Origin: Spisula solida
Lineage: Eukaryota; Mollusca; Bivalvia; Venerida; Mactridae
Reading direction: 5' to 3'
Assembly: GCA_947247005.1 (NCBI GenBank)
Contig: OX365962.1
Span: 3,259,201-3,323,200, forward strand
Length of the DNA stretch: 64,000 nucleotides
Part shown: in pieces, positions 13,901-26,200 of the stretch
How positions within the stretch are numbered: the stretch's first letter is position 1
Layout of the letters: each line of letters opens with the position of its first letter
Translations under genes and position numbers: made by a program
Notes under the pieces: model-generated
What the model was told of the DNA's origin: nothing
Seen by the model: the letters and a program-made list of their open reading frames with translations, nothing else
Databases searched by the model: none

Positions 13901-16900
13901 AATAGTGGTCTTCCATGTATTTCTGATCTTGTAACATAAGTTTAAGACTTTGTATATTTGTTATGGTTGATTGATAATTTTTTATTTGACACTTAAATGA
14001 CAAGGCATAATTATGAAAGTTTGTCTGTCACTTTTTGCAATGACCATCATTTATTAAGTTAAACATATAAACACATTTTAAGTATTTTCCCACAATGACT
14101 CAATTCAGAAACATCATCATAATTAATTTGTTATTGAAGGAATGGACTTGAATCTATATCTTATCTTTAAGTAGGGTCTCTACAAAATAAGCTGCCCTTT
14201 CCTTAAAATTCAAGATATTAATATGCGTATATACATTTCTAATAGTTTGTCAAACCACTGAATCAAAGAGTTGTGTATAAAGGTTTTATGGTACTTTCCC
14301 GATAGACTTGCATTTGGCATTTGCATTAACAAGACCGAGGGCATGACTTGCACTCTGAGTCATTGACTTTGCAGTAATATTATAGTCTATTAAGTGTGCT
14401 TTTAATAATAAATCTAGGTATTTACATCTATCCACTAACTCTAACTGATAATGTTCAAATTAAAAGTCAGTATCTGTAAGTGTTCTTTAAATAGACTGGT
14501 CTGAAAGTACAATTTGACTTTCATTTTTGTTTATAGACACAATGAAGACTTAAAGTGTCTGACACTTCCCTGAAGCTTCCCCTAGACCACTAGTGACCTG
14601 CTGCTGACTCCTCCCAAAGCTCATTAATTTCCATTGGGAGTACACCCTTGAGAAAAATGATCAGAAGACTAAACTTTACCAATAGTACCCCAGGGTATTT
14701 TGATAGCTATATTTCTCCATGAAGCTTATGCTTAATATGCATGCACTATACCACATAATTATTTTTATTTATCTTGTACAGCCATCTATTTCTGTTTAAA
14801 AGGGTTACAATGTCCTAATGTGCCAGGCCTTATGGATATTGCATACCGACCATATACTTCTGTAATCTGAATCTGTAATTAATACTTTATAATGGCTTTA
14901 CAGATACCGGTGAACAAGTACTAACTGAAGCTGATGAGATTGAGAATTCCATGGGAGTCGGAAGTAAGTATGAATGCACGAACGTCTTAGAAGGGTTATA
15001 CAAATCCAGATTTGATGCACTATAATGTACTTTTCAATTTATTTGACAAAAAAATCAAAATATTCCACTATTGGCAAAGTTGTCGTAATTTTATTTTAAA
15101 ATTTTAACAGAACTATTAATATTTATTTATACTTTGAGACTTATTTTTGGTGGGTAGTGTTTATATAATTTTTAACAATAGATGAACGTTTGAAAGCACT
15201 GATGCAAATGGCACTTGAAACATGACTAAGATACATTCATTTTTTAGGGATTATGCCTCGGTTGGATCACTGTCCTCAATATATTTTTACAAAATTATAT
15301 TACACTGGCCTGTATAATATTGCTTTCATAATTAATATCTGTCAGGTTTTTCTCCCATTCGTCTATCGTCTATTGGTAGATTCCTCCACTACTCTTTGGA
15401 GCACCACTCTTCAATGTTGAAGTTGAAGAATGTAGTAGTTGTTGTTGTTGTCGGTGGCTATAAAGCCCAATATCTGTACGTTCATCTTGATGGGTGAATG
15501 GATATCTCTTTCATCACATAATTACACTTAAGTTTATTTAATAAAGTTTAATCCATTAAATGGTTCATGTGGGTGAGGTTCGGTTGAAAAATGGCCAATA
15601 CCTTTTATTATTTGCTATTGATGGATCAGAGAGATTTATCAGTGAAAATGAAATTTTGTTATATTGACTGTTTAAGACACTGGTTCCTGTATAATGCAGA
15701 AAAAGAAATGTACCATGAACAGCCAGAGGGCTTTAGAATTTGTGTTATGTCATCATGACTACGTTCTGACAGTCCAAATTCAATGTGATTTTAACAATTT
15801 AGCCAATTATGGTACCATTTCAAGACAATCTTACATCAAATCAACAAATATCCTTTCAGAATGCAGTGATATTTAATGCACACTTGCAATGTGGAAAGTT
15901 TGGTATTACTTTCATCAGTGTGGACATAAAGTTTTGTTTTGTATCTTGCAGTTACAGTAAGTTATATGCTGATTTCTCTTTATTCTTATAGAGATAGTAT
16001 GGACATCAGAGACCATATTATTAATGCTGTCTTTGTATGTGGAGAGGAAAGGGAAATTTGCCAACTCTGCCTACAAGAACAAAGATTTGTGGAGTCAGAT
16101 TGGTAGGGAGATGCGATTGAAGGGACACTATTTCACGGGAGAATGTTGCGACAAGAAATTTAGAAGCATGAAGCACAGGTAAATTACTACCATATTTCTT
16201 CCCTAACAAGATGAGAATTTGAGACTCAGAATTCACGTTCAATGAGGGCAGCATACTCTTAGATCTTTCATGAAGGGATTTTTCTAATAAGCCCAATCTA
16301 CATGAAAATATAAAGATAGCTTTATTTTCTTATGTAAACAGTCATACTTTTGTTTTCGGCTTCCATTTGCATAATGTTAGAAAAGAAATTTACTAACATA
16401 CAGGTATTCATATTAAATATAAATTCCTGATACAAATAAAAAAACTACATCATAATAACTAAGAAAGTGTTTTCAATGATTTAGCAATTAAACAGTTTTA
16501 GAAGCATGATAGTCAAACACATGGTAAACAGGCTATTTTCCAATATTGTGCAAGTTATGTCAAATTATCAAAGATCACCTATATTCATGGACTGGCATGG
16601 CGGTAATGCTTACAGTCTATTTGGATATTCTTCAATACTGCAGGTCTTTGGGTATTTATAGTCTTGTATACTATGTGGCTCATACACATGTATTTTGAAT
16701 ATCAAAATCATTTAAAATTCTTTGTACATGTAGTGATGTTTCAAGGATAGATATTGTTATTCACATGTCCATTGTTGAATGTTGGTCATTTTAATGTGAA
16801 ACTATTGGTTTGCGCAATACCCGCCAGGTTTAGCAAATTAAAATTATTGCAGAGTTCTTAAATTACATATACTAGTGTATGTATTTGTTTGTTGAGCTTT

Positions 16901-18210
16901 ACTTCCTTTTTTATAGACACAAGACAATCTGTGATGCAAATTCAAAGAGTGGGAGAGGTAACAGTAGGTGGGAGTGGTTTGACCATATGGAGGAAATTTT
17001 GGCTGGTGATCCAGCAGTAAAGCCTGTTCGACTTGTGTCGTCTGCAGTGACTGCTGGTAAACATCTTCCTCATATGCTATTTATGGTCGATAAGTCTGAT
17101 TCTGACCTATATTAATATAATATGACATTGAAATGTGTTGGATTGTAAGACTCTCATTGTGGGTATTACTGTAAACAAACAAATTATATCACATGATTTC
17201 AGTTCAGTAATTCGCGTGTGGATTTGAATCCGCAAATTTAATAGCCATAAGGATGTTATAAACTTGAAACACACGAAAATGTCTTCATGGGAGACTTAAA
17301 ATGAGAAAAGTGTAAAATGAAACATTGATACATTCTAGCAAGATTTTATAATGGTTGTTCAATTTGGGATAATGATAATAAAAGCTACATAATAAAATTG
17401 CTGAAATCATATTGAATAGATCTGCAAGATCATCACCATTTTAAATGGGTTGGTTTTTCGATTGAGTGAGTTTTGGGTAGGTGGGTGGTTGGTCCGTTGT
17501 GATGGATCAGATTGATTGATTATAGATGAGTGTCTGTCTGGTGTTATTAGTCCCCTATGTGTGTCGTTAATCATTGTTTACTATGTTGCATTTCTTTACT
17601 ACATGCTTTATATTCTTATTTGCAACATTCATTTCTATGCTTCTACTGTAAAGAAGAAGTTGATAAGTTCAAAACAAGTATCCTCAATCCTCAACCACAG
17701 GCACAAGCAATTGCAAGTACAATAAGTTAATAACAGAGTTATAAGGAACACATTAATGACAGCAAATTGTATGGAAAATCAATTAATCTACAGATTATGA
17801 TTGGCTTTTTTTTTTTGTTTATTTCAGAGCCCAGAGTTACTAGCAAACCACCTTTGCCTAGAGTTAGGACACCAACACCACCAGCCAGCATAAGGAAAAG
17901 GACACCATCACCACCAGCTAGGACAATTACGCCACCAGTGTGCCCACCAACACCCCAAGTCAGACAGCAGCCAACAATAGTTGAAACTGAACAACCGAGT
18001 GTTGAAGAAAGTGGCACCCCTCAGGGCCCTGCAAGAAAAAGGAGGAGGAGTTCTTCACAGGAGGCCCCCGAGTGGTTCATCACGTATTCCGTAGAGCAGG
18101 CCGCTCGCATGGAGAGAATGGAAGCATTCAATGAGAGAATGGTAGTCGCAGTAGAGGAAAGGAATAGGATTTTGCGGGATCTGATTACTGCATACACCAG
18201 TAAACAGTAG
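4921..18210 (+). CDS. Myb/SANT-like DNA-binding protein, Harbinger-associated type (8 exons)
   Basis: Coding exons are 4921-4931, 5399-5493, 7052-7114, 10195-10245, 14904-14963, 15992-16178, 16917-17056 and 17828-18210. All junctions are GT-AG and frame-consistent, giving 329 residues. Residues 1-35 are a short start segment (MADSNLHLV); 36-93 are acidic. Residues 94-190 form a Myb/SANT (trihelix-like) domain: WTSETILLML, then KDLWSQIG, FTGECCDKKFRSMK and WEWFDHMEEIL, which preserve the family's aromatic and basic positions. Residues 205-245 are Pro/Arg-rich, followed by a basic RKRRRS patch (possible nuclear signal) and a charged helical C-terminus (about 290-329). Such proteins bind DNA and, in PIF/Harbinger elements and the vertebrate NAIF1-HARBI1 pair, help bring the nuclease to the nucleus and DNA. 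The convergent HARBI1-like gene supports that role. No stops or frameshifts are seen. Confidence 0.85.
5580..5740 (-). repeat. tRNA-derived SINE in intron 2 of the Myb/SANT gene
   Basis: On the minus strand, 5735-5660 read like a tRNA: an A-box-like word (GAGTTGGTAGAGCG), an anticodon-arm-like segment and a B box (GGTTGGAATCC, one mismatch to consensus). The 3' side cannot form the acceptor stem, so it is not a working tRNA gene. It runs on into a non-tRNA tail, as expected for a SINE. I could not fix target-site duplications. Confidence 0.7.
5741..7051. other. Intron 2 remainder, no recognised feature
   Basis: AT-rich intron sequence of the Myb/SANT gene, without an exon or repeat I can name. 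Confidence 0.35.
7205..8067. mobile_element. Small inverted-repeat element in intron 3
   Basis: The left end AGCTCCACTATTT is mirrored at the right end by AAATAGTGGAG (8041-8051), followed by CAGCTCTTGTTA. Inside are degenerate units with TACTTTGCATAC and GTTCACCATCATGACC words near 7340, 7705 and 7850. No transposase fragment is present. It belongs to the same broad class as the other tandem-unit elements in the window. Confidence 0.55.
8195..8520. repeat. Dispersed repeat family X, copy 1
   Basis: Begins with TTATGCCCCCTATCTTTGATGA and contains GTCGGTCAGTCAG and GTAGATGACCCCTATTGATTT. Related copies lie at 20066-20240 (same orientation) and 24875-25075 (reversed). Confidence 0.6.
8521..10194. 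other. Intron 3 sequence with two GC-rich palindromes
   Basis: No exon was found. A perfect 16-bp palindrome AGCGCTACGTAGCGCT is at 9777-9792. A related hairpin (AAGCGCT, 4-nt loop, AGCGCTT) is at 9851-9868. They stand out in AT-rich surroundings and may be the ends or middle of an old miniature element. Confidence 0.45.
10570..12176. repeat. 20-bp minisatellite in intron 4
   Basis: About 80 copies of a 20-bp unit made of a constant part (TGTCACTCACACACT or TGTCACTCAAACACT) plus a short variable part (GAAAA, CTTAA, CTTAC, GATAT, CATAA). Edges near 10400-10570 and 12000-12176 are degenerate. A 201-bp segment, 11204-11404, is repeated exactly at 11504-11704, showing higher-order duplication. 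Reading frames within it are artefacts of the repeat. Confidence 0.95.
12177..14903. other. Intron 4 remainder, no recognised feature
   Basis: AT-rich sequence without an exon, inverted-repeat element or coding remnant that I could support. Confidence 0.35.
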
Positions 18211-18445
18211 AGTGTGAAAATGTGATAGTGTATATATATATATATTGTATTCTCATGTTGTTCCAACTGACTTTAAAATTCTTTTTTGGGGGTCAATTTT
18301 TTTAACTTGGTAGGCTTTTATTACTCATAGCATCCTAAAATAACTGAAAATCAAATAATTTATGTTGGAGGGATTTGGGTAGAGGTAGATATAAGAATTC
18401 ATAATCCAGAATTTATTAAGGTCAGTTGAACAGTTAAATCAAATA
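18211..18445. other. 3' flank of the Myb/SANT gene
   Basis: A short (TA)n run follows the stop codon at about 18230-18245. No AATAAA signal is evident nearby, so the polyadenylation site is not assigned. Confidence 0.3.
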
Positions 18446-19272
18446 CAGTCAGGACTCGTTACAACGACACCTGATATACCGACAATTTCGTTATAAAGAC
18501 ACCAATTGGTGGGGATGAATTCTATACAACGTTAATAGTATCCGTTATCAAGACATATTCACTCACCGACAGCAAAAATAGGGAACGAATCGATTGTTTA
18601 CACAGTAATTAATACTCGATAGACTGACCAAGGGACTATTTTTCACACCTAAACTATTTATCAGCTTCACAAAGTCACTGTTTGAGCAATGGCGCCTAAT
18701 TATGTATTTACACTTGTGAAAATCATCTTAATTGCTCTCTTTATAATAGTGGAACCTTTCACAACTATACAGCTTGCGCATTCGTAATCAAGGGATATAA
18801 GCGAAGTCATTGCATATATTCGTATTTTAGAAATCGTATGGTCCACAAAATAAACGATGTTAATTGAGATTTCTCGACTTGATTTATTAATTCATCAATT
18901 CTTAAAGACGATAGGGTAAAATTTGTAACAAAATGAATTACCAAATTATTCTCTAAAGCGTTAGTTTTATAGTTTACTTTAGTATTATTCGGACATCTCT
19001 TAATTCGAAGCCCTTTATTTTGGAGCTCTCTTAAAACATTGTTTTTTATTTTAAATATTATTTTATGTAATTACGATAATTTCATACTGCTGATTTTGCT
19101 GATTAGTTCAATTTTATGACATAATAAATGTTATGTTAATCATTAATTGATTTCTATGAAACAATCTCCAAATCAAATTTTTCGTCACTAGTGAAATTCA
19201 GTATAATGACAAATTCGTTATAGCGACATTTTGATCGGGAACAAACAGTGTCGTTGTATCGAGATCTGACTG
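18446..19272. mobile_element. Tc1/mariner-class (pogo/Tigger-like) MITE, 827 bp
   Basis: The termini are inverted: the left end reads CAGTCAGGACTCGTTACAAC and the right end, reversed, reads CAGTCAGATCTCGATACAAC, with further similarity inward (CGACAC). Each end is flanked by TA, the target duplication of this class. No transposase coding sequence is present, so it would have moved in trans. Confidence 0.8.
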
Positions 19273-20065
19273 TATTACCTCAAAGTGCTTAACATCTTGA
19301 ACCTATTGATGAACTGAATCTTAGTGCTGAACTTCTGGAAGTTATTGAGCTGTGTTATATATGTGTGTATTTATTGTGTGTTCTGATATCTGTTAGTCAA
19401 ATATTATCTCTTAGTGGTTTCCTTCTTAAGTCAATTGACATTATGCCAGTTCTATGATGTCTCTACCTTTTTGATTACTGCAGGATGTTTGTAGAAAGAT
19501 TTTCAAGTGAATTTAAAGGACCATGGATTTATTAAAGTTTGCTGTTGAATTGGTTTATTTTAAGTGCTTTATTGGTAACTGGCAAAATGCATACTGATTG
19601 TACATTTGTTTATGTAAATGTAAAAAAAAATTATTGCAATTCTGGTAACCTCTTGTTCATTATGATGAAAGTCTTTGCACATCCTTGATTTTCCAGTATC
19701 CGAAACACATTCATTTGTTTTTGCCTATGTGCAGTGTGAAAGAACCTTAACCATATTTACCAAATTTTTGACTTGTATAATAAGTACCCCCTTGATTTAT
19801 TTAAAGTTATGCTTGTTCAAAGCAGAACCTGGAACAGTTTGCTACACATTGGATGTTAACTTCATATAATGATAACAGCAAGTAGTGGGAAAAATTGTTA
19901 AACTAATGATAGTAGAAATTTACCAATATTTTTTATTACCTCACTTTATTACGCAAAATACCACCAGTCTGCTGTTTCACTGTGAAGGAGGTGAAGATTC
20001 ATGCTATATAATACAAATCCTATCTGATAATATGCATCAATTAGTTTAGTTACTTCCTTTATTTA
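19273..20065. other. No recognisable feature
   Basis: Intergenic AT-rich sequence between two miniature elements. Confidence 0.3.
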
Positions 20066-20240
20066 TTATGCCCCCATCTTTGATGAGGGGGTTATTGCTT
20101 TGCATATGTCAGTCTGTCGGTAGACCAAATTGGTTTCTGTTCAATAACTCTAGAACGCTTTGTCCTAGGATCTTCAACCTTTACATGGAGGTTGGTTATC
20201 CACAGCAGATGACCCCTATTGATTTATTGTGCCTGACATA
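20066..20240. repeat. Dispersed repeat family X, copy 2
   Basis: Starts with ATTATGCCCCCATCTTTGAT, whose end can fold with the following GAGGGGGTTAT. It contains GTCAGTCTGTCGG and AGATGACCCCTATTGATTT, matching 8195-8520; the reverse complement matches 24875-25075. Confidence 0.6.
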
Positions 20241-20470
20241 ATAATGCAGTGGTCAATATCTATATCAGTTTTAGATATAAAGCCATCGCTGTAAAAGAAG
20301 GGCCAAAAGGGATATAGATATAGGTTTTAAATATAAATTGATATCCATAATAAATAATTATTTATTAAAATTGTAAATAAATGTGATTTGATATAAGCCT
20401 GGGGCTAATACAACTGCTTTTGGACAAATAACAGGGCCTGTATCAAAACTTATTTATTAACATTAGTATA

Positions 20471-20625
20471 CAGGGCTTGACACTAACACTGGTCAGCTGG
20501 TCCGAGACCAGTGAAAATCCAGAAGGACCAGTGGAAATTCTAGAGGACCAGTAACTGTCCTATTTACAAATTGGGCACTTTTGCCCTGTCTGACCAGTGG
20601 CCAAAATAGTTAGTGTCTAGGCCTG
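20471..20625. mobile_element. 155-bp MITE
   Basis: Terminal inverted repeats of 17 bp match at about 14 positions (left CAGGGCTTGACACTAAC; right end reversed CAGGCCTAGACACTAAC). GTATA flanks both sides. Internal ACCAGTG words repeat. The superfamily is uncertain; the CAGGG ends are seen in hAT-like elements. Confidence 0.7.
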
Positions 20626-22708
20626 GTATAAACAAAAAGTGATCCAGAATTATGTGGACTTGTTTACCAATTTGTGAACAATGTAATAATGATACTTATT
20701 GCACAACTATACCAAAATTCATTTGGACAAGGTCACAAATAATTTTAATATAGCGTCAGTAAGAGGGTATGGTTATGAATCATGGGGCAGCTCAGAAATA
20801 GGTGTTGTTATGGTAGCATATAACTGTTGATGCAAATAAAATTTTTTAGATACATGTTTTGATTTATGTCATTATTTAGATAAAAGCCTCTTTTGTGTAA
20901 CTTTCATACCGATCTGACCTACAATCAACTTTTTAGAGCAAAAGTCCCCATAATTCAGGATCACCCCTAGTCTGTACATTATGAATATTTTTGTCTTAAT
21001 AACATGTATGCAATTCTCATGCTTTGATTAGCACCATTTGGTGTTAACGATTCTTGTTTATATTTTTATGTATTAAAATGTTTCTGGAAAATTGACAAGA
21101 TATTTATTGTATTTTAGCTACTTAAGTGCTCAAGAAGATGGGCTTTTAGTATCCTTTAATGTGCAAAGAAATATCTGTATGCTAAAAATGATAATTCGAG
21201 GATCGAGGCTATTAACATTTAAATGACATCTTCAGAATGGATGTTGATCTACAGGAATGATCCTCTCCAATTTATGGTATCTGCTATAGGTTTGATCAAT
21301 GTCCAGTTTGACCGCCTGTGGGATCCTTGCAAAGTTATCTCATTATAAAATATAGCTTGCCTGAGACATCTCAAGCCTTGTATTCTCACGTCAATGAAAA
21401 GTTACCACCCTAAAGACTTATTTTTTGTAAATTCACATTACACTTATTAAAAGCTGATAATGACTACGTTATGACCTCACTGTGTAGTCACAGCTATCCT
21501 TTTTAACAATAGTCAATGTACACTATAAAACTAGTACAGATAGGTCATATTGTATACAAGGTATATGTAAGTGGTTACTTTTCATTGACACCCAGTATAT
21601 ATAATCAGAAATCAATAATATGAACACTGCACAGTTGACTGGTCACTATGTTGACTGTATTGAAGGTGTGCTTTCATTAAAAGGGAGTATGCACACGATT
21701 GAAACAAGAGCACGGTCAACGAGTGCTGGACGCTAGACTTTCTTATACTTGATAGTACCCTTGCTCATCTTAGAAAAGTTGAGCTGAAAATGGACAACGG
21801 AAATGCATTGAATTGTCAGTTAATTAAGGCTATTGTTATAGCTGAGCACATTTGACCTGTCACTGCTTAATCCTAGAGTGTTTTCATTATTGGACAAAAA
21901 GAATGTTTTGATAAGTTGAAATAACAACTCTGATTGGACAACCGAAACACATGGATATTCAAGGATTTGCAGGTTAAATGTGCTAATCTACATCACTGGC
22001 AGACTCTAGGTCTTATTGAGGAAATATAAAATAACTACTTTCTTGTATTGGCAATGATCAATACTTTCACTACCAAGCCCCTCATAAACTGATAAGCCCA
22101 GTGCCAGGCATCCTAAGTAAAAATCTGGTTATAACTAATGTCTAATTTTTTCCAGTAAAATTTAGTTAAATCATACCATACACTATTTTCGACCCAAGTT
22201 GGCAGTGAACGTGTTAAGATGGCTTATACAGACAAAAGATCAAACACTAACATTGACAGATAACTTTCTTTATTTATCTCATCTTTTTTAATTAAAGACT
22301 GTCATCAATCATTATATACAAATATACACATAGTTATACAATAATCAAATACAGGTCAAAATGAATATAAATTTTTTAAGATTTTGACAAAATGTCAGCC
22401 AAAAAGGATCAAAATGCCGATCTAAAATTCCAGAGTAAGCAAAGCTAGGTTTAGAATTAAGTAGCTATTTGATCGTATAGTTTCATTGAAATCTAGACCA
22501 ATTGTTAAGAAGAACTTGCAGGGAGAAACATCCAGACAGACATCAAGCACAAAATCAACATGTATCCACCCCACTGTATGGGAGACATAATTACACACTT
22601 CCCACAACTTCAGATAAATTACAAATTACAGTACATTGATAAGTTACAACATAGCACACATATATATACACAGCAGTGACAACACAATTCTCTATATACA
22701 AGGGAAAA
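20626..22708. other. No recognisable feature
   Basis: Intergenic sequence between the two convergent genes. No exon, inverted-repeat element or coding remnant was recognised. Confidence 0.3.
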
Positions 22709-23225
22709 ATAAAAGCTCCTCGAGCCGGATGTGTCGCTTGATGACGTGCACATTTTTAACGGAAAACTTTCCAATATTAGGCAACATACTAGTATCAGAG
22801 TCACAAGATTTCTCTAGTCAGCTGAACTAAAAACGCCAAAGTTATGCTCTGGGCCCAAAAATTGTCCTAATGAAATCAATCAAAGGGGAAACGTTAAAAA
22901 ATTACACAAGGTAGAGTTATGATTCTTGCGTACTGCACTTCATGTCATTCATACTTATGGTGATAAAGTTGTGCCCTGGACAAGAAATGGTTATAATATC
23001 AATCAAAGGGAAATAATTAAAACATGGCACAAGGTAGAGTTATGGTTCTTGTACACTGCACTTGGACTTTTTGTAAGATACATGCATACTTATTTTGGAG
23101 CCACTCATACTAATGTTGACAAAGTTATGCCATGGACAAGAAATGCTTATAAAATCAGTTAAAGGGAAATAATGCAAAAATGGCACAAGGTAGAGGTATG
23201 GTTCTATGGCACTGCACTTCGGCTT
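22709..23225. mobile_element. Second copy of the 158-bp-unit element, abutting the nuclease gene
   Basis: Starts with AAAGCTCCTCGAGCCGGATG and has units with GACAAAGTTATGCCATGGAC and GGTAGAGTTATGGTTCTT, matching 1203-2110. It ends 7 bp short of the stop codon of the Harbinger nuclease gene, so that gene's 3' UTR must consist largely of this repeat. Confidence 0.7.
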
Positions 23226-23232
23226 AAACTAT

Positions 23233-26200
23233 TCACAGACTGTCGGCTAGCCTTCTCCGTTTTGCCTCTGCATCCACATTAACAGCACCAACACGTTCAG
23301 TCACTTCACTGTCACCCCCCAAATCTTCACATGGCTCTATGTCAATGATATCTATAACCTTTTCATTCCTAAGGATAAAGTTGTGCAGCACACAACATGC
23401 CGAAATAACAACAGGTATCTCCTCTTGCAGAGACATGTCGAGGAATTTCAACCGGCGGAATTTGCACTTGAGCAATCCAATTGCTCTTTCCACATCTACC
23501 CTTGTTGAGGAATGGCACTTGTTGAAGTTCTTTTCTGTAGCATGTAAATGACCATTGTCCCTGAATGGCACCACTAAATTTACTGACAGTGGATATGCTG
23601 AGTCCCCTAACACATGATATTCTTCCGGCAACTTTCTAATCATTTCACAAACTGGACTGTTCCGAAAAACACGGGCGTCATGAACACTTCCAGGCCATCC
23701 TGTGTGGATGTCAGTAAACTGCAAGTTGCTGTCGCAAACAACTTGAAGTAACATGCTCGAAAATCCCTTCCTATTAATGAAGGATGCCCGATGTTCCGAT
23801 CTGGGAGCAGGAATTGGTATGTGCGTACCATCTATGGCTCCAACGATTCCTGGCAAACCACATCTTTGCTGGAATCCTTCAGCAGCCTGTCTCATATGTT
23901 GCCGTGTTCCAGGAAATTGAATAAAATCTTTCATCACAGATGATATTGTCCGGCATGTAGATATAACAGACAAATGGAGAGTGCCTGAAAAAAGACAATC
24001 AACATTCATGAAATATATATCATACACATTTGTAAAGTATACAAAGCATTATTTGGAGGACTAAAAGACAAGTCTCTGACATCAGCAGACGGGGTATAAC
24101 TCTTCACTGTATGACAGACTTAACTGACTTCGTAATAGACTGGAGCAAGCCCATGAAGATATTATCTTTAAGTTTGATGCAACGTTCTGTTTAAGCCTTT
24201 AGTGTGGCACTGAGATCAGAAGTGAGTCATCTCTTAATTGTCTTTGAAACTACATTGGCCCTTTTAAACAGATAAATTTGCTTTCATCCCTGTTATGATC
24301 GCATGGTAGTAATTATGCTAAAATATTTGCATCTGTAACTCTAAGAATTTTGGCAATTACCGGTAAGCTTGCTTCCAACCATCAATAGGTAATTTCATTG
24401 AAATCCCACCAGACCAGTGGTTAAGGAGAATGACATTGTACAAGACGCCCAGTGTAAAAATGAATATAGTTTGGCTAGATGTTTTTGAAACGCAATAAAT
24501 ACATTGTGGCAGATCAAACATTTTATGTAACACAGAATAGAGACATTTCGCACTAAAAAGGGATTATGCTCTAAGCTTGTTACAGTAGTACTAATAAGGT
24601 TATTAATGGTTCACTTTATGATTAATCTTCTAAGAGACAATTTATATGTAACTTATGTCTCTTATTGGTCAGGCAGTGATACGTGACAAAAGGTAATATT
24701 GTAGTATTCATACTACCAATCTCTTCAAAATTCCTAAATACTTGTCCCTTCATGTCAAACTATATTGTGAAGATTTTACTTTTAGTATACATGAACAAAA
24801 ACTCTTGACAAATCTAAAGAAAACAGCACGTTTCTTCAGTGGGAACTTCACTCGTTGCATGGTTGCAGACTGCAATTTATGTCACCTCAAAATCAACAGG
24901 GCTCATCTTCTGTTGATAACCAACCTCCATGTAAAGTTTGAAATCCTAGGGCAAATAGTTTCAGAGTTATTGAACGGAAACCAATTGGTCTAATGACCGA
25001 CAGACAGACCGACTAACCGACAGACATGTGCAAAACAATATACCCTGTCATCAAAGAATGGGGGGATAATAAAACATAGTTATAAATATACCTTTACTGA
25101 TTCCAAAGCGGTCAGCAACACTTCTGTACGATTCTTTGTTTCCCAATTGCCATAACGTTGCTAGCAGTCTCTTCTCAACAGACATGGAGCGCACCCTTGC
25201 AGTCATTGCAGCACCCATTACTACACACAAACTCTGAAAAAGTAAATGTCAATTTTATAATTACTTTTAACACAATCTTAGTGTATATCCTCTACATTCA
25301 GAATTAAACAAGAGATGTTTGTAAAATATGCATAAACCAAGAATTTATTTCTCGCGATGTAAGTTTGTGGAATTTGTGAGTGCAAGAAATTCGCGAAATT
25401 TAAGTAGTTACGAAAAGGTTCTGAACATGCATACCATGAAAAGTTTTTGAATGAAATTCAGTGGGTTTGTGTATGAGTTTTACACGGTCGTATTTAGTTT
25501 GAAATACTTGACAAGATTTTTTTTATTTAGTGTATAATGATATTAAACTATGTAAATAAAAATACTTTCTAGATTTGTGTCTGCAAATATAATATGAACA
25601 TCATGTTTTTTCTATGTATTTTTTTTGTCTCATTATTGTCAAAATCTACATATAAAGCTGAATAAAATAATCATTTCTGCCAATTCTGGTATGGATTTCT
25701 TTAAATATCCACTTAATTTGCTGCGCCTATATTATATATATCACAAAACTTGCGTTGTAATGTTACTTTGATCATTGCTTATGGTCCAATTCATTTTAAT
25801 ATCATTGAAATCAGATTCTAACATTTGCTACATTCCTTACTAAGTCTTTAAGTCATGTTCAAATGACCTCTCTAGCGCACAATGATGTCACGTAGTTCGT
25901 CCAATTTAAGTATATCTAGCGGCTTTCGCTGCACTTTGAGATTTGTGAAAGAAGTGATTTGATTTGATGATGTGAAGTTCACATCGACCTGACCCAATAC
26001 AGGTGTCGTCGGATCCTATATCAGCGAAAGTAGGGAAGCGTAATAAGGTTCCGATTTTAATGAGATTGAATTCTTTAAAACTAATATCACATTTGCTTAA
26101 TAATAACAAGTAATTAAGAATTGCAAGCAATACAGAAGTCCCCCACCGGTTTGATAACATTTTCAATGTTTCTATTGCCATAGTCAGAATCAAAATATTC

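Noticed and set aside
17739..18017. 92-codon Gly/Val-rich minus-strand frame
   Set aside because: It is the complement of the Pro-rich segment of the Myb/SANT last exon.
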